From Echinococcus granulosus (lineage: Eukaryota; Platyhelminthes; Cestoda; Cyclophyllidea; Taeniidae): a DNA stretch of 64,000 nt. Both the position numbers and the translations under genes were made by a program. Every line of letters starts with the position of its first letter. Position 1 is the first letter of the stretch. Shown in pieces: positions 1 to 14,100 of the stretch. The stretch covers positions 973,201 through 1,037,200 of the forward strand of contig NW_020170404.1 of the NCBI RefSeq assembly GCF_000524195.1. The letters are read 5' to 3'. The notes beneath the pieces are model-generated. The model was given only the letters and a program-made list of their open reading frames with translations, did not search any database and was not told the origin of the DNA.

Positions 1-108
1 GTATATGTGACGTACAGACTTGGGTAGGAGAACCGGGCTGTCAAATGCATACTACAGTGATGAGAGACGTACTAAGATGGGTGCTCGTAAAATTTCCGGT
101 TCTCCTAG

Positions 109-3100
109 GCTCTCTCACTTTCTATCCCTCGGGGACGTCCAGAGCTTGACAATGATGGGTTTCGCAATGGCCGCGATCGACGCGCAGTCCAGTCCGCCAG
201 CCCTCCTCCTCACTGCGCCATCGCAAGTCGCCGCTGTAGCTTTGAAGCAACCGCAACGCACCTCCTTCACCTACTTCCGGCCTTGCCCCCTTGAACAACA
301 AAAGAGCCCACTTCGGCGCGCATTTCAACAGGTGCACCAGTCCGCCACTGGGATACAGGCATCGCGAAGATCCAAGTCGACTGCAATGCTACCCAACTTA
401 GCTCTTCTGGAAGCTCATGAACCGCTCACCTTGACGTCTATGGAGAGGGCAGACGAGGTGCGATTTACACATGAAATTTTAATCCAATTTAATGTTTGTC
501 ATAACAAATTAAAAAAGTCTCCCTCATCAACATTGAGTGCCAGAAATTAGTGCCTACATATGCTTCTTCTTGGGCAGATAGCAGGTCCTTGTATAGTCCT
601 TTAGGGCGAGACTTTCATTAAAAAGATGTATTTCTTCATCTCATTAACCCGTTTTCGTCTACGCTCCAAATTGCTTTCTTCAGATTGAATATTAGTGGGC
701 GATATGAATATGGCTACAGAGCATTCATATAGTGCGCATTTTTCACCTCGGAAAATGCCACTCTTTTTTATACCAATTAAAATTACACCCTTTGGCTGTC
801 AATTATCCTTAATTGAATCTTTTCGGGTTCTGTATGTAGCCCCTTTTTTGTTATAACGATGGCGTTAGTTCATGGTACGTGGTTGCACTGATTTATGTCT
901 CAGTTAGATCGGTTGAATTGACAGCGACAAGGTAGATGGGGGTAGCGCTTGACTTGAGAACAGTCACACTACGCCTTGACGCAAGGAATCTTTATCATCA
1001 TTAGTCCTAAAGTTTTATTTGTAGAAACCGCATACTTTTGTGCGGTTCTTTGCCTGACGCGGCACGAGTTTTCTGCCAATGCAACTTTATAAAACGGTTT
1101 TTCTTCTAGAAGCCATGTAAAAGCCTAGCCAGGAAAGGGTGATGGTTACCACTATGACTTAGAAGAAATGAGGATGAAACACTACCTTTCTTTCTCCCTC
1201 ATTATAAAGCGCTAATCGCACGGGTCTGGAAGGCTCTGCATTGTTTTGTGGAGATCAGGCTTTCCTCTGCCTGATTGACTAGTCTTAACTGTTTCTGAAG
1301 GCTGAGTTTTACGCCCGTTCGAGTTTTTTTTCTCATGCTGAGTAGATAGATCCTAGCCGTGGCTGTTGTTTGGCCTTCTACAACAAATTCATTAGTGAGA
1401 AATTGCGTCTGAAGTCCATGACACACACACAAAGGGAGCCTGGTCTCCTGCGGATGAAGTGGGACTTTAGGGGGTGTGTGATGGGTGCTGAATCGTTGGC
1501 GGATCGCCAGTGATAATGTTCTTTCCCTTGATGTCATTTCCCATTGCAGGTCAGTCAGTGAACTGTAAAATCGCGCGACTTTACAACTTACGGAAGGGAA
1601 CAAGTCAATCCTCCTTGAGGCGTATCGATGGACCCCATCCGCTCAGCTTCCGTCACGATTTTCCCATTCCAATTGATGTAGGCATAAATGAGTGGCTTTT
1701 TAATCACCCGTCATTGGAATCTCTCGACGTCTTAATTTCGAGTGATTTCAATTACCCATTATTATGGACAACAGGAAGTCTCCTTCGTCGCGATATGGTG
1801 ATGGCTGAGTGATTCATCACCACTTCTTACTGGGTTGTATGTCCTGCTACTACACCTTCTCCAAATGCTATGCAACAAACGTAACAAGAAGCTTATCCAG
1901 GCTTGAAACCAAACTAACCTCAGTTTGACATTTGATGACGAGAGAAAAGCAGTGGAGAGTGCAGCAACGGACTGCGATGGCGCGTGAAGACAATCGAACT
2001 TTACAATTCCATATAAACTAAAATTCGTTACAGCGAGGGATACCAAAAATTCACAAACTTGTTCCATCATTTCGTATATGCCATTCCTTTTCATTTTAGC
2101 AATCACAAAGCGCTACTCTCTTCATTAAAAGGGCGTCTCTGAAACCCACCACGGGAGACTCCACACCCACTCGAACGTCACACCAGGCAACAACTGTCAA
2201 ATGTATGTCTAACTTTAATAACTTCATGCCATTCACCAAGCAGGAATGTCAGCTGATGTTTAATTGCATCATTACTTTTAGCCGATAAAAGTCTTACCGA
2301 CCAGTCTACATATGAGAACGGAACGAGTGTCCCTTCGTACGCGAGGACACGGTCGAGCAGTTGTTCAGTCAATCCTTTACCTTCGACCGAGAGCATAACC
2401 ACGGACCCTTCGGAGTCACCTCAACCTTCTTCACCTGGTACTGCTCCATGCTACAAGGTCTCCGTTACAACCGATATTGCCGGTTCCGAGGTGTTTCGAA
2501 GTCGTCAAAGCTCCGAAGAAATCGCCAACATCGCTCTCCTTCAGCAGCACTTTCGGGAACAAGTGCTGATGGACATTGGTGGGGTTACTGGCGAGGAGCC
2601 TCAACAGGACGCTCCTTACACCTCTCACGTTTGGTGAGCACAATGGCTGGGGAGCTGGTCTGTCCAGTGATGGCTATACTGACTATGTAACTGCTTTCCG
2701 TCTCAAGGCTGCTGTCATTCAAACACGTGCTTCAGTACACGCACTTCCTCAACGTCTACATCAGCCTCCTATCTGCGTGGGATCTCATAATGCCCCGCGC
2801 CAACTTCTCCGCCCAGTGGCACAAAGTTTTGACATGGCTTCATGCTCGCTCGCGCCCCGATTTCTATCACCTCGGATTGGCCAAACCCCTCGACCGTCAG
2901 AGCCAAGTTCTTCTCTCCCCCGGTGAGTGGCGATCCGAACACATGCCGCCCGCGCTAACTCACCTGCTCAGCCTTCCATCTGTCCAGACAGAGATGGTTG
3001 GCCCTACGGGTCTCGCGGAATTCACTGCCACTCCGGCTGCTAAGACCGCGACCGCTAGTGCGGGTGGTAGCCTGATGCGCTGCGCAGTTTGCAACATCAC

Positions 3101-3278
3101 AGCGCGTGGTGTGATTGTGGCCTGCCCCCTCTGTCACCACGGCGGCCACATGGAGCACATGTCAGCGTGGTGCATGCGGCAGCGTGACAATAGTACAAAG
3201 GTGGTCTGTCCGGCGCCCAATTGTGATTGTCACTGTTGGTATCTAAAGCTGCCCTCCGAACCTGCTACTGATAACTAA
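109..3278 (+). CDS. WDR59: WDR59 (GATOR2 subunit), 3' exons only; 5' part lies before the window
   Basis: C-terminal part of the GATOR2 subunit WDR59, which acts at the lysosome to relieve GATOR1 inhibition of mTORC1. Visible exons are 109-457 (acceptor TCTCCTAG; contains LGDVQSL, matching the human LRDVQTL region), about 2305-2633 (acceptor TTTTAG at 2281 is stronger but out of phase) and 2708-3278 ending in TAA. TG at 2632-2633 plus G at 2708 makes one Trp codon, so that splice is in phase. The last exon encodes the zinc domain CAVCNITARG...CPLCHHGGHMEHM...CPAPNCDCHCW, matching human WDR59. An upstream zinc-knuckle pair (CxxC..CxxC) that I recall in the human protein is not visible. The intron 458-2304 holds nothing recognisable. 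WDR59 ends about 0.8 kb from SMARCE1, which converges on it. Confidence 0.88.
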
Positions 3279-4062
3279 CCTTATGAGCCGCGTTTTTTGC
3301 ATTTTTTTTTTGATTTCTTTGGAGTAGTGAAAAGACAATCGTAATCATTTTAACTATCCGAGTTACTGTCTTGACGAAACGTTGCATTCATATCTAAACG
3401 TAAAGCGATGACTGCAACAGACGGCAATCTAAGTGTCACCTTACTTTGTAGGCCCGGACACTCATCCCAACCCACTCCCTCTTCAAAGAACTGATCTTGT
3501 ATATGCAAGTACACAGGAAGGGATGAGAGTTAAAAGTGCACACATTTAAGATCGGAATGAAAAAAAGTGAAGTCTTCTCGACTTACTTCAGACGGGGATA
3601 GAGCAATTTATGGATGGAGTACAATTTCCTATTGAGGCATGGCGTAAAACGTTTTGCGTCGATGATACTGCGGGTGGACATTTGGAGGCAGACTCTGCTC
3701 TCCCCCTCAGTTTTGAATGGATTTCACAACTAGATAGATTCGACGTAGTGATCGCTGTACCCGATACAGGTGTCTATAAGCCGGACACGAACCGGACAGG
3801 CAAAACTCAGTCAGTTATTTCACCTTTAAAACACCCAAAGGAAAACCTAACATTAAATTGGTTAACCTTTTGAGAACATGGGAGCAACAATAGTACGCCC
3901 AAAAACCCCACCAGCAAATTTTGGAACCTGATCTTGAAAGTATTGGGACCCAGAAGAATGGAGCAGCCACAGATTCATTAAATGAGGTACATAAAAGCGA
4001 CGAACACGTGGACAGACCGACAGACAAAGTTTAAGTACAAATGCAGGAGGGATTGGTGTTAA
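3279..4062. other. Spacer between convergent WDR59 and SMARCE1 3' ends
   Basis: About 780 bp holding both 3' UTRs. An 87-codon open frame on the + strand (3610-3873) has no recognisable motif and no splice or homology support. A T-rich tract follows the WDR59 stop (3291-3317). No canonical AATAAA was seen close to either stop. Confidence 0.6.
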
Positions 4063-7059
<2,997 letters not shown>

Positions 7060-7324
7060 TCAATTACTTACTGACACTTTTCCAGAAAAATTTCTCTAAA
7101 CACCCCTAAAATTCTAACCTACTTGTTAGGGTTTGTCTTGCATCAAAATCAGCACAAGAAGCAAAACAGATACGATGGAAAATTAAAAAAATGATTGTTA
7201 TAGAAGTTTGTGCTGCATCTGGTTTGGTGCAACAACCAATTTAGAAATGGGACTCTACCAAAACCAAAAGTCTAACAATAGCGGTATTACAGCCATTGCT
7301 GCGATGCAGTTGGAGCAACTAATT

Positions 7325-7450
7325 CCAGTTCATGGCCTTTGGGCCATGCCAGCAGCCCACATACCTTCTTTATGTCAAATATATATATTCTACCCCAGTA
7401 TTACTTCTTTTTTTATTTTAGAAAAGTCCTGGGGAGCCATACTGATGGCA
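7325..7450 (+). repeat. Hairpin repeat family, copy A
   Basis: Contains the 7-bp stem CATGGCC/GGCCATG, then the box GCCAGCAGCCC, then a segment ending ATATATATTCTACCCCAGTA and a further part near AAGTCCTGGGGAG. Aligns with the copies at 8374, 18849 and 42840. No coding potential seen. Possibly a short non-autonomous retroelement (SINE- or TRIM-like); that is a guess. Confidence 0.65.
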
Positions 7451-8240
7451 TCGGAGAGCGAATCCGATCTTAAAGGACATCTATCCTGATTCCTACCGCT
7501 AGGTGATAGATCTCAACGGAGCAGAAGAAGTACGTATGCGACGGATGGACGAATCAGCAATGACTCCAAGCAGAAGGACTGAAATTGGCGTTTACCACAG
7601 GCAACCACCCCAGTCCCTTTTTCAGCAGGAAAGCTGGTAACAACTGAAGTGACACTGGACGTGAACCATCTGGGAATTTCTCTACAGTGTCTACACAAAA
7701 TTATCGATAAAATGAACGTGCGATACCTCCTCTACTTCCTTACTAACTGGATAGAGCCCGAATGGGTATGACGGGATAGCTGCGAAGTAAGAACAACGTG
7801 GCTAGGAGGAGCAGAAGCACAACCCTTTCTCTACAGACCTGTGTTATACCTCAGCCTCCTTTACCTAAGTCCGCCTCAAGCCAGTGCACTTACACCTGCC
7901 TGTGGACATACATGAATGCTAGCACAATCCTCTGTCTCTGAATCCAGTTCCCAAACGGAACAAAACGTCAGATGCGGCTGGATTTTTAGGAAAAATAAGT
8001 GACGTTGAGGTCAAGTATCACCTCAGATGCATGAAAGTTTGGTGACAGGCACAGCCGGCTCGCCGGTGTTTCTTTACAGCATCGACTTTGTTGTGATGAC
8101 TGATGCGGGAGTTTGAGCAAAAGGAGCACTTGGGACAACGCGCAAAAGAGAAGAGTAGATGTGTAATGCGCTGGATGTTCGTTTAACAGCCGATTTTGGC
8201 AAGAGTCTACTTTGTTTTAGAGATTCTACTTAGCTAGATG

Positions 8241-8300
8241 AGCACGCCTTAAACCATGCCAGCAGCGCATATACCTTCTCTGTGTTGAACATATGTGTAA
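8241..8300 (+). repeat. Hairpin repeat family, copy B1 (truncated)
   Basis: Shares ACCATGCCAGCAGC and ATACCTTCTCTGTGTTGAAC with the other copies but has lost the left arm of the hairpin. It lies about 130 bp before copy B2 in the same orientation, which looks like a nested or tandem insertion. Confidence 0.55.
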
Positions 8301-8373
8301 TACAATGGTGGTTTGTCTCTCGGTATTGGTGATGGACCACTTTTTTACTTTGAAATACCCTTTTTGCTTCTTG

Positions 8374-8503
8374 CTGGGTGGGCTGGCCTTCGGGCCTTGC
8401 CAGTAGCCCAGACACCTTTTCTGTGCTGAGTATATATATTCTGCCCAAGTATTGTGCCTTCTTTCGCCTTCAGGGAAGTCTCGAAGCACTGCATCCAGCA
8501 ACC
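8374..8503 (+). repeat. Hairpin repeat family, copy B2
   Basis: Contains GGGCTGGCC TTC GGGCC TTGCCAGTAGCCC, whose outer arms (GGGCTGGC / GCCAGTAGCCC) pair with one bulge. It continues with TTCTGCCCAAGTATTGTGCC and TTCAGGGAAGTCTCGAAGCA, both shared with the copy at 18849. It is one of the best preserved copies in the unit. Confidence 0.7.
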
Positions 8504-9346
8504 TTACCAAAATTATTTTTATTCTTGGTCGTAGCCAGAATAGTACAATATGTTTTTGCAACCATTTTTGCTAACTACAGTTGTGAGCCAAATTATATAT
8601 TCCCCATGAAATATGCATGAAATTCTGTAATATGCGTTATGTGACACATATGCTGCCATGTATATTTAGCATTGTAATGCTGCTCCTTTTTTTCAACATA
8701 TATCTATCCAACTATGGAATATGATTTGGCTGTGAGCGATGAAGTTGCAGCCACAGCTAAACAAATACTTTGAGCTGTTACACATAAATCACTTGAAATT
8801 GAGCAACATATCCTCACTTCTGGAAGTATTACTTTTAATGTGATTTGAATGTACCTACGTACAATTAGACGAGGGACCTTGGTGCGCATTCTAAGTGCTT
8901 GTAATGGTCTTGAAGGTCTCACGAAGCTATTTCTAGTGGACAGTTGTCGCAGAAACAATGTGTTGCTCTTCCACAAGGTGGTAGTAGAAGTAGGCCAGAT
9001 CCTCTGACTTATTTAGTACCGGTTTGGCCTAATTTTTAGTATATTCCTAGTCTTCCCGAGTAACATAATTGCGTTCCATTTTTTAAAACTATAACTCATT
9101 ATTGATTTTGCTTTCTAATTCCCTCAACTTACAATATTTGAGTGACTTTGTAATCCGGCCTTGTGAGAAGCAAATGAATGAAATAGTTCTAGATGGTTAT
9201 CTGCCAATGAATTATTAGTTAACAATGGTTTTTTTACTAATATACTTCTTGCATGACCACAGTGTATATGCTCTTGTTCGAATTCGCTACTTTGTGGTGC
9301 TAATTAAACATAATGTATGGGCAGGTGCTATTTTTTGACTCCAGGA

Positions 9347-10483
9347 ATGAATAGTGAACAACGGCAACGTCTGAGTCGGATGCAGGTTGATTTCGTGAAG
9401 GGACTGCGTGACATCGAGGAGATTACCGATTACCTCCTTTGCCATGAAATTCTTTCGCGGACTCAGGCAGAGAAAATCCTCTCCTCTGGTCCCATAATCG
9501 CTGATCAAGTTCGAACCCTCCTCAATGTTTTAGTCCGCTGTGGTCCCGATGCCTATGATACTTTCGTATCCGCCCTTTCCGAAACTAATCAGTCGTCTCT
9601 CGCCGAAAAAATGGCTAATTTAAACACAAACCCTCCACCAGTACCTTCAGTTTTACCTTCAGCCAAGGTGGAAACTCATGTTTCGGAGCAGCCCACGCAG
9701 TCGCTTGCTGCATACCCCGTCAACTCTACTCCCCGCGGCCACATCCTCCTAGTAAACATTTCAAACTTCGAAGTGGGCTCAGGTCTCAGCAACCGAGTTG
9801 GTTCATCAGAAGATGTTGCCGCCTTAAAATCCCTCTTTACCGACCTCGGATACTACGTCGAAGTACTTCTAGATCCCACCGCCACTGCCTTGGAGTCTAA
9901 TCTCAGCGCCTTTATAAAAAGCCCCAGTCACTATAACGTTGACACTGGTGGTCTCATTGTAATGTCCCACGGAGTGCAGGACTATATCTACACTGCTGAT
10001 GGAAAACTCTTTGCCATTAATGATATCCTCGAAGCCTTCACGAACAAATCCTTCCCAGCCCTAGCTGGCAAACCCAAGTTTATTCTTTTTCAAGCTTGTA
10101 GAGGGGAGGAGAAGGATCGGGGATATATATACGAGCCAGATAATGCAAGTTTTGTTGCATCCCCGTTGGAAAGCGTGGACGCTGGGGTACATAAGACATT
10201 GTGGAAGTGTCTGCCTTACATGAGTGACTATATAATCGCCTACTCCACCCTACCAGGCTTTGTGTCCTGGCGCTCGGAGAAGGCTGGAAGCTGGTTCATC
10301 CAAATTCTCGTCGATGTGTTTCGCAAGTACGCTAGCTCCCTTCATGTGCTCGACCTACTGACCGAAGTTAATCGCCGTCTGGTGGAGGAGTCGCAGGAGC
10401 GCGAATTTAAGCAGATCACCCAGCAGTCGCACACTCTCACCCGACCCTTCTATCTCGCTGGCACACAATCTCAACCAAGGTGA
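9347..10483 (+). CDS. CARD-containing caspase, single exon
   Basis: Cysteine protease of the caspase family with an N-terminal CARD, the architecture of initiator caspases (CED-3, Dronc, caspase-2 and -9). Numbered from ATG 9347 (378 aa): CARD about residues 1-88; linker rich in P, S and T; catalytic domain about 128-378. The catalytic His is in the MSHGV motif (H208) and the Cys in QACRG (C251). YSTLPGFVSWRS and GSWFIQILVDVF are the substrate-pocket and small-subunit motifs. Candidate inter-subunit Asp residues are D265 and D278. The frame extends 10 codons upstream to 9317, but a pyrimidine tract ending CCAG sits at about 9326-9344, just before GAATGA, so I place the start at 9347 behind a 5' UTR or trans-splice acceptor. 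The whole protein is in one exon, unlike its neighbours. Which caspase orthologue it is cannot be settled here. Confidence 0.93.
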   Translation: MNSEQRQRLSRMQVDFVKGLRDIEEITDYLLCHEILSRTQAEKILSSGPIIADQVRTLLNVLVRCGPDAYDTFVSALSETNQSSLAEKMANLNTNPPPVPSVLPSAKVETHVSEQPTQSLAAYPVNSTPRGHILLVNISNFEVGSGLSNRVGSSEDVAALKSLFTDLGYYVEVLLDPTATALESNLSAFIKSPSHYNVDTGGLIVMSHGVQDYIYTADGKLFAINDILEAFTNKSFPALAGKPKFILFQACRGEEKDRGYIYEPDNASFVASPLESVDAGVHKTLWKCLPYMSDYIIAYSTLPGFVSWRSEKAGSWFIQILVDVFRKYASSLHVLDLLTEVNRRLVEESQEREFKQITQQSHTLTRPFYLAGTQSQPR

Positions 10484-11149
10484 TCTTGCATCCTCCCTCT
10501 AAAGGAAGCGAGTGAGAAGCAGTGAACTTCTACATCTGTTAGTCACTTTCCTAATTATTAGCTTTTCTTTACTTGACATCCGTGTTCTCGGTCGTGTCTA
10601 GTTGCAAATAATGGGCCATAAAGGTAAAGCCGGCGTGTTTACATCCAACGGCAACGTCCTAGCGTCGCGTTCAATGTAGCTTATTCTATCAATGCATTAC
10701 TAGTCAAGTTGCTGTAACAGACCGATAGTCGCAATGGGGATATACATGACCCCTAATTCATCTGCTGATCGGTACTGTTTAGTCTCCAGTAAGGCCCAAA
10801 TGTGATAAGGAGCAGCAAAATCGCGGGCGAAAATAACATCTCGTTGGACCCAGTGGACTGATGAACCTCGGGATACATGGCCGGTCATCTGTACGAGTCA
10901 GGATTAATCCTCACACTACTACTAACTATGATCAGTAGTCAATGCAAAAGGAATTAAGGCAATTTTGGTGTTTGATGCTTAAACTGTTTTGTAGCTGTTA
11001 AATCTGTAATGTTAACTAAGTGAACAGGTGACTGACAATTGAGCAACGGCGGTAAGTATAGGTTTGGAATGGCAAAAAAGCAATAAAACATAGTGTATAA
11101 ATTTTACAATTCAGGAGGACTGTACATAGGTGGGCAAGCGTAACCAGTT
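10484..11149. other. Spacer between caspase and TFIP11 3' ends
   Basis: Contains the caspase 3' UTR on the + strand. A possible small minus-strand coding exon lies at 10700-10888, listed separately. An AATAAA on the + strand at 11082-11087 could serve the caspase transcript but is about 600 bp past its stop. Confidence 0.5.
10700..10888 (-). CDS. Candidate small ORF or terminal exon behind TFIP11, unknown function
   Basis: A 62-codon frame beginning ATG ACC GGC directly after a good 3' splice acceptor (TGACTCGTACAG on the minus strand, ending at 10889) and ending in TAG. The product (starts MTGHVSRGSS, contains ARDFAAPYHIWALLE, ends GLLQQLD) has a natural-looking composition, but I recognise no family. 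It is on the TFIP11 strand, about 260 bp past the TFIP11 stop. In flatworms with spliced-leader trans-splicing, downstream cistrons can have an acceptor right before the start codon. It could equally be the last exon of an unseen gene, or chance. No second exon was found. Confidence 0.3.
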   Translation of the reverse strand: MTGHVSRGSSVHWVQRDVIFARDFAAPYHIWALLETKQYRSADELGVMYIPIATIGLLQQLD

Positions 11150-14100
11150 CTACTCAGCCATCGCCATGAGTTCATTGAAGGAGACGGGATGCCAACCGGA
11201 ATCATACGAATTGAAGCAGAAGGCGACATTGCGGTCGAAAAAGACCTGCTGTGCCTCTAGACGGTACACTTGTTTGCCCTCGTGGAAGCGATTTGCAATG
11301 GGAAGGAAGAGGAAGCCTCTCTGAGCTGCCGTCTGTTCCACCTGTTCCCTCAAATTCGTCGGTGGAAGTTGTGGTAGAGGCACGAACGGTGGACGACGTG
11401 CAGTACCACTGTTGGGAGGCCCCGAGGCCAGCTGGGAATTCGGTGCTCTTCCGTACGACAAGGCCTCCTGAAATGGCAATACAATGAGCGTGTTCAGGGC
11501 GGCCACATAAACCCGTAGTAAAGAACATGAAAGACACTAACCGGAGTTATTCCACGCATCGCACATTCCATGAAGTTGAGGGCCTTCGTGAGCGCGTCCT
11601 TGATACTTGGATAATCCATCAACTCGGGGGGGATTTGACCCTTCCAACCCGAGTACCAGGCGCCGATTTCGCTAAAAATCTGGCCGGTGGAGGGAGCGTG
11701 ACGATTGCGCGAATCCACAGCTTGGGTGAGCCACTCGGAGAGACAATGGAGCCAGCGTGGCAGGAAGAAGCGCTCGAGGAGGTCGGCTATTACTGCTGGG
11801 TCGACAATTTCCAGCCAACGCATCACCCAGTTCCAGGGCTCCATATTCTGGTCCGCAGGATTTATCTGGTGACGAAAGACGCAACAGCTAAAAGTTCCCA
11901 CCCCTTTAAGTATCAGGTTCAGGAGTCGACGTCTCTGCATAACTTGAGCGGGTAAAATTACCTTTGCTTACTGCCCTAGCACAAAACGGACCATATTTGC
12001 GTATGTGTTACGAAAGCCCTAGAAATTCTGTTTTGGAATCTGCTCTTTGATTGGCTCCAGGAGGACAAATAAATCTCAGATTAAAATAGGATACAACGGC
12101 TTTTTTGCACGAGAAGGATACGGTTACGGAGCGAAATTCTACACCTTCACATGGGGGGCCATTTCTGTTCCTTCAACCAAGTCATTACTGGATCTCATCC
12201 TGCACTACTATTAACAGACTACAATTAATCTTCATTAAGGAGGTGTTCTGGTAAGTCTAGCAAGGACGGGAGACCAAGGAAACAAGACTTTTTACCAGAA
12301 AAGCGAGTTCTTGATCTTTTTTACACCAGCATACGCAGACAAAGGGGTTAAATAGACAAACGGGCGCACAGCTTAGTAGGTACTAGACTGTAAACCAGCC
12401 ACTACTCAGCAGCTGAATTGACTTCAGATTTCTTGACTAGCTTGTATAACGAAAGCTTGAAGATTTTAATGCCCAAGAGAAAAATCGAGAAAGGAATGTA
12501 ACAGCCGAACGAACACACTGTTGCAGGGATTCGGCGGACCATCCAAGAGGTGCACAAACAACATCTCAGCATTCAGTGGAGGGTGAGTTAAAGAGCCCAT
12601 GGTATAGGCTAGGCAAGGAGAAAAAAGAACCCGCTTGGTAATCTTCATACCACTTATGCAAATAACCTCAAACGGTCAGTGTGCAGTAGAATAGAACTGC
12701 TGCCACGTGCATGGCACAGAACACCTCCTAGGATTACACTAGGATGCAACAAATAACGACTTAATACACATTAAACACCACCAACAAAGGAGTTGAATAA
12801 TCAAGTATCCACGAAGTGAAACAGCTCAAAAATCTGGTGTTGGTACGAACAAACCACCGTTACCCTTCCAGCACTACCATCAATTGATATCCCTATTCAT
12901 AATATCTTAGAGGTAGCAACGCACCAGTAAGAAGGTGGAAAAAGGCGGATTTGTCTGGGGAGTCTGTATAAAGATAAAGAAATAGATAAGATCTCATACT
13001 GTTGAGTAGGTTTATGCTTACACGCGCTAAATGCACAAGGAACACGGACAAAGGGATCAAGTAACCAAGCAAACACAGCTAAATGGGTTCTGGAGAGCAA
13101 ACAATTGAGGGACAACTAGTAGAGAGGGGAAAAAAGGGAGAAAACCTGCCTGGAAGGTTTGCATGACCAGAGCCAACTTGGGCACGACATTGCGACTTAA
13201 GAAGATGGTCATTTGGGTCATAGGGATGACATTTCGCCAGGGCAGGAGAACTGAGCTGGCGGAGGCGTCAGAGGGATGCCAGTTGGTGAGGCAAAGGGCT
13301 AGTTTGTGCAACACCACCTCATGCACAGTGGCGAGGCGAGAGGCCCCACCGAACCATGGCAGCCAGGGGTGCAGCCACGTGTGGATGGGCACCGTGTCTG
13401 TCAGTGGGTTCCACGCCTCCACTGCCGTCTGAAGGTTAGAAAGAGAAGGAAGCTTAACGTTATCACAGCCAGTGATCAATTGACAATTAGACCATAAGCC
13501 GTCGCAAACTTCACACGGGATGTGTGAGGCGTACCCGAAGACGGGGCAGCACTAGTCCATCAAGGAGGTCGTGTTGAAGAAGGTCCTCGGGCAGGAGGGA
13601 TTGCCAGGCCTCGAAGACAGCGAGTAGGCGTTCGCAGTCATGCGGGTCCCACTCCATGGTGACGCAGCGTCGCGCCGACGGTAACCAACTCGTCCGCAAG
13701 AGGATCTCAAAGGCGCCCGCATCGTCCAAGGCGCTGCGCCACTCCATCAACGCAGAGACGCCATAGCTTGGATTCTGGTGGAGAGAAGGAAAGGGAGACA
13801 CATATTTGAAGTTTGGATGAGAAGGACGTAACAAGTGTTAAAATCAAAATCCAAGGACTAGGCAACTGTTCGGGCTCTGGCAGCAAAACGGGCTATTCAC
13901 AATGGAGAAGCCTGGGTGAAAATGAGTAGAGAAAAGGCACATCAAGGCCAGTGATCACAGTTGAAGTTACATCGGGTTCGCATACACATGTACACGATCA
14001 TATAACAAACACAAGTGTACGTAAAATAACTTCAGATTGAATCGTAAATTTCTCCAAACAATAAAACATTCGAACTGTGTATAATCTACCCTATCACCGA

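Noticed and set aside
20..550. 176-codon ORF read as a stand-alone gene
   Set aside because: Its middle part is a WDR59 exon (109-457), confirmed by splice phase and homology; the ends run into introns.
1510..1812. 100-codon + strand ORF in the WDR59 intron
   Set aside because: No recognisable motif, no homology to WDR59, and no phase-compatible splice sites on both sides.
2923..2971. 49-bp GT..AG intron in the last WDR59 exon
   Set aside because: Removing 49 bp shifts the frame away from the conserved zinc domain, so the segment is kept as coding.
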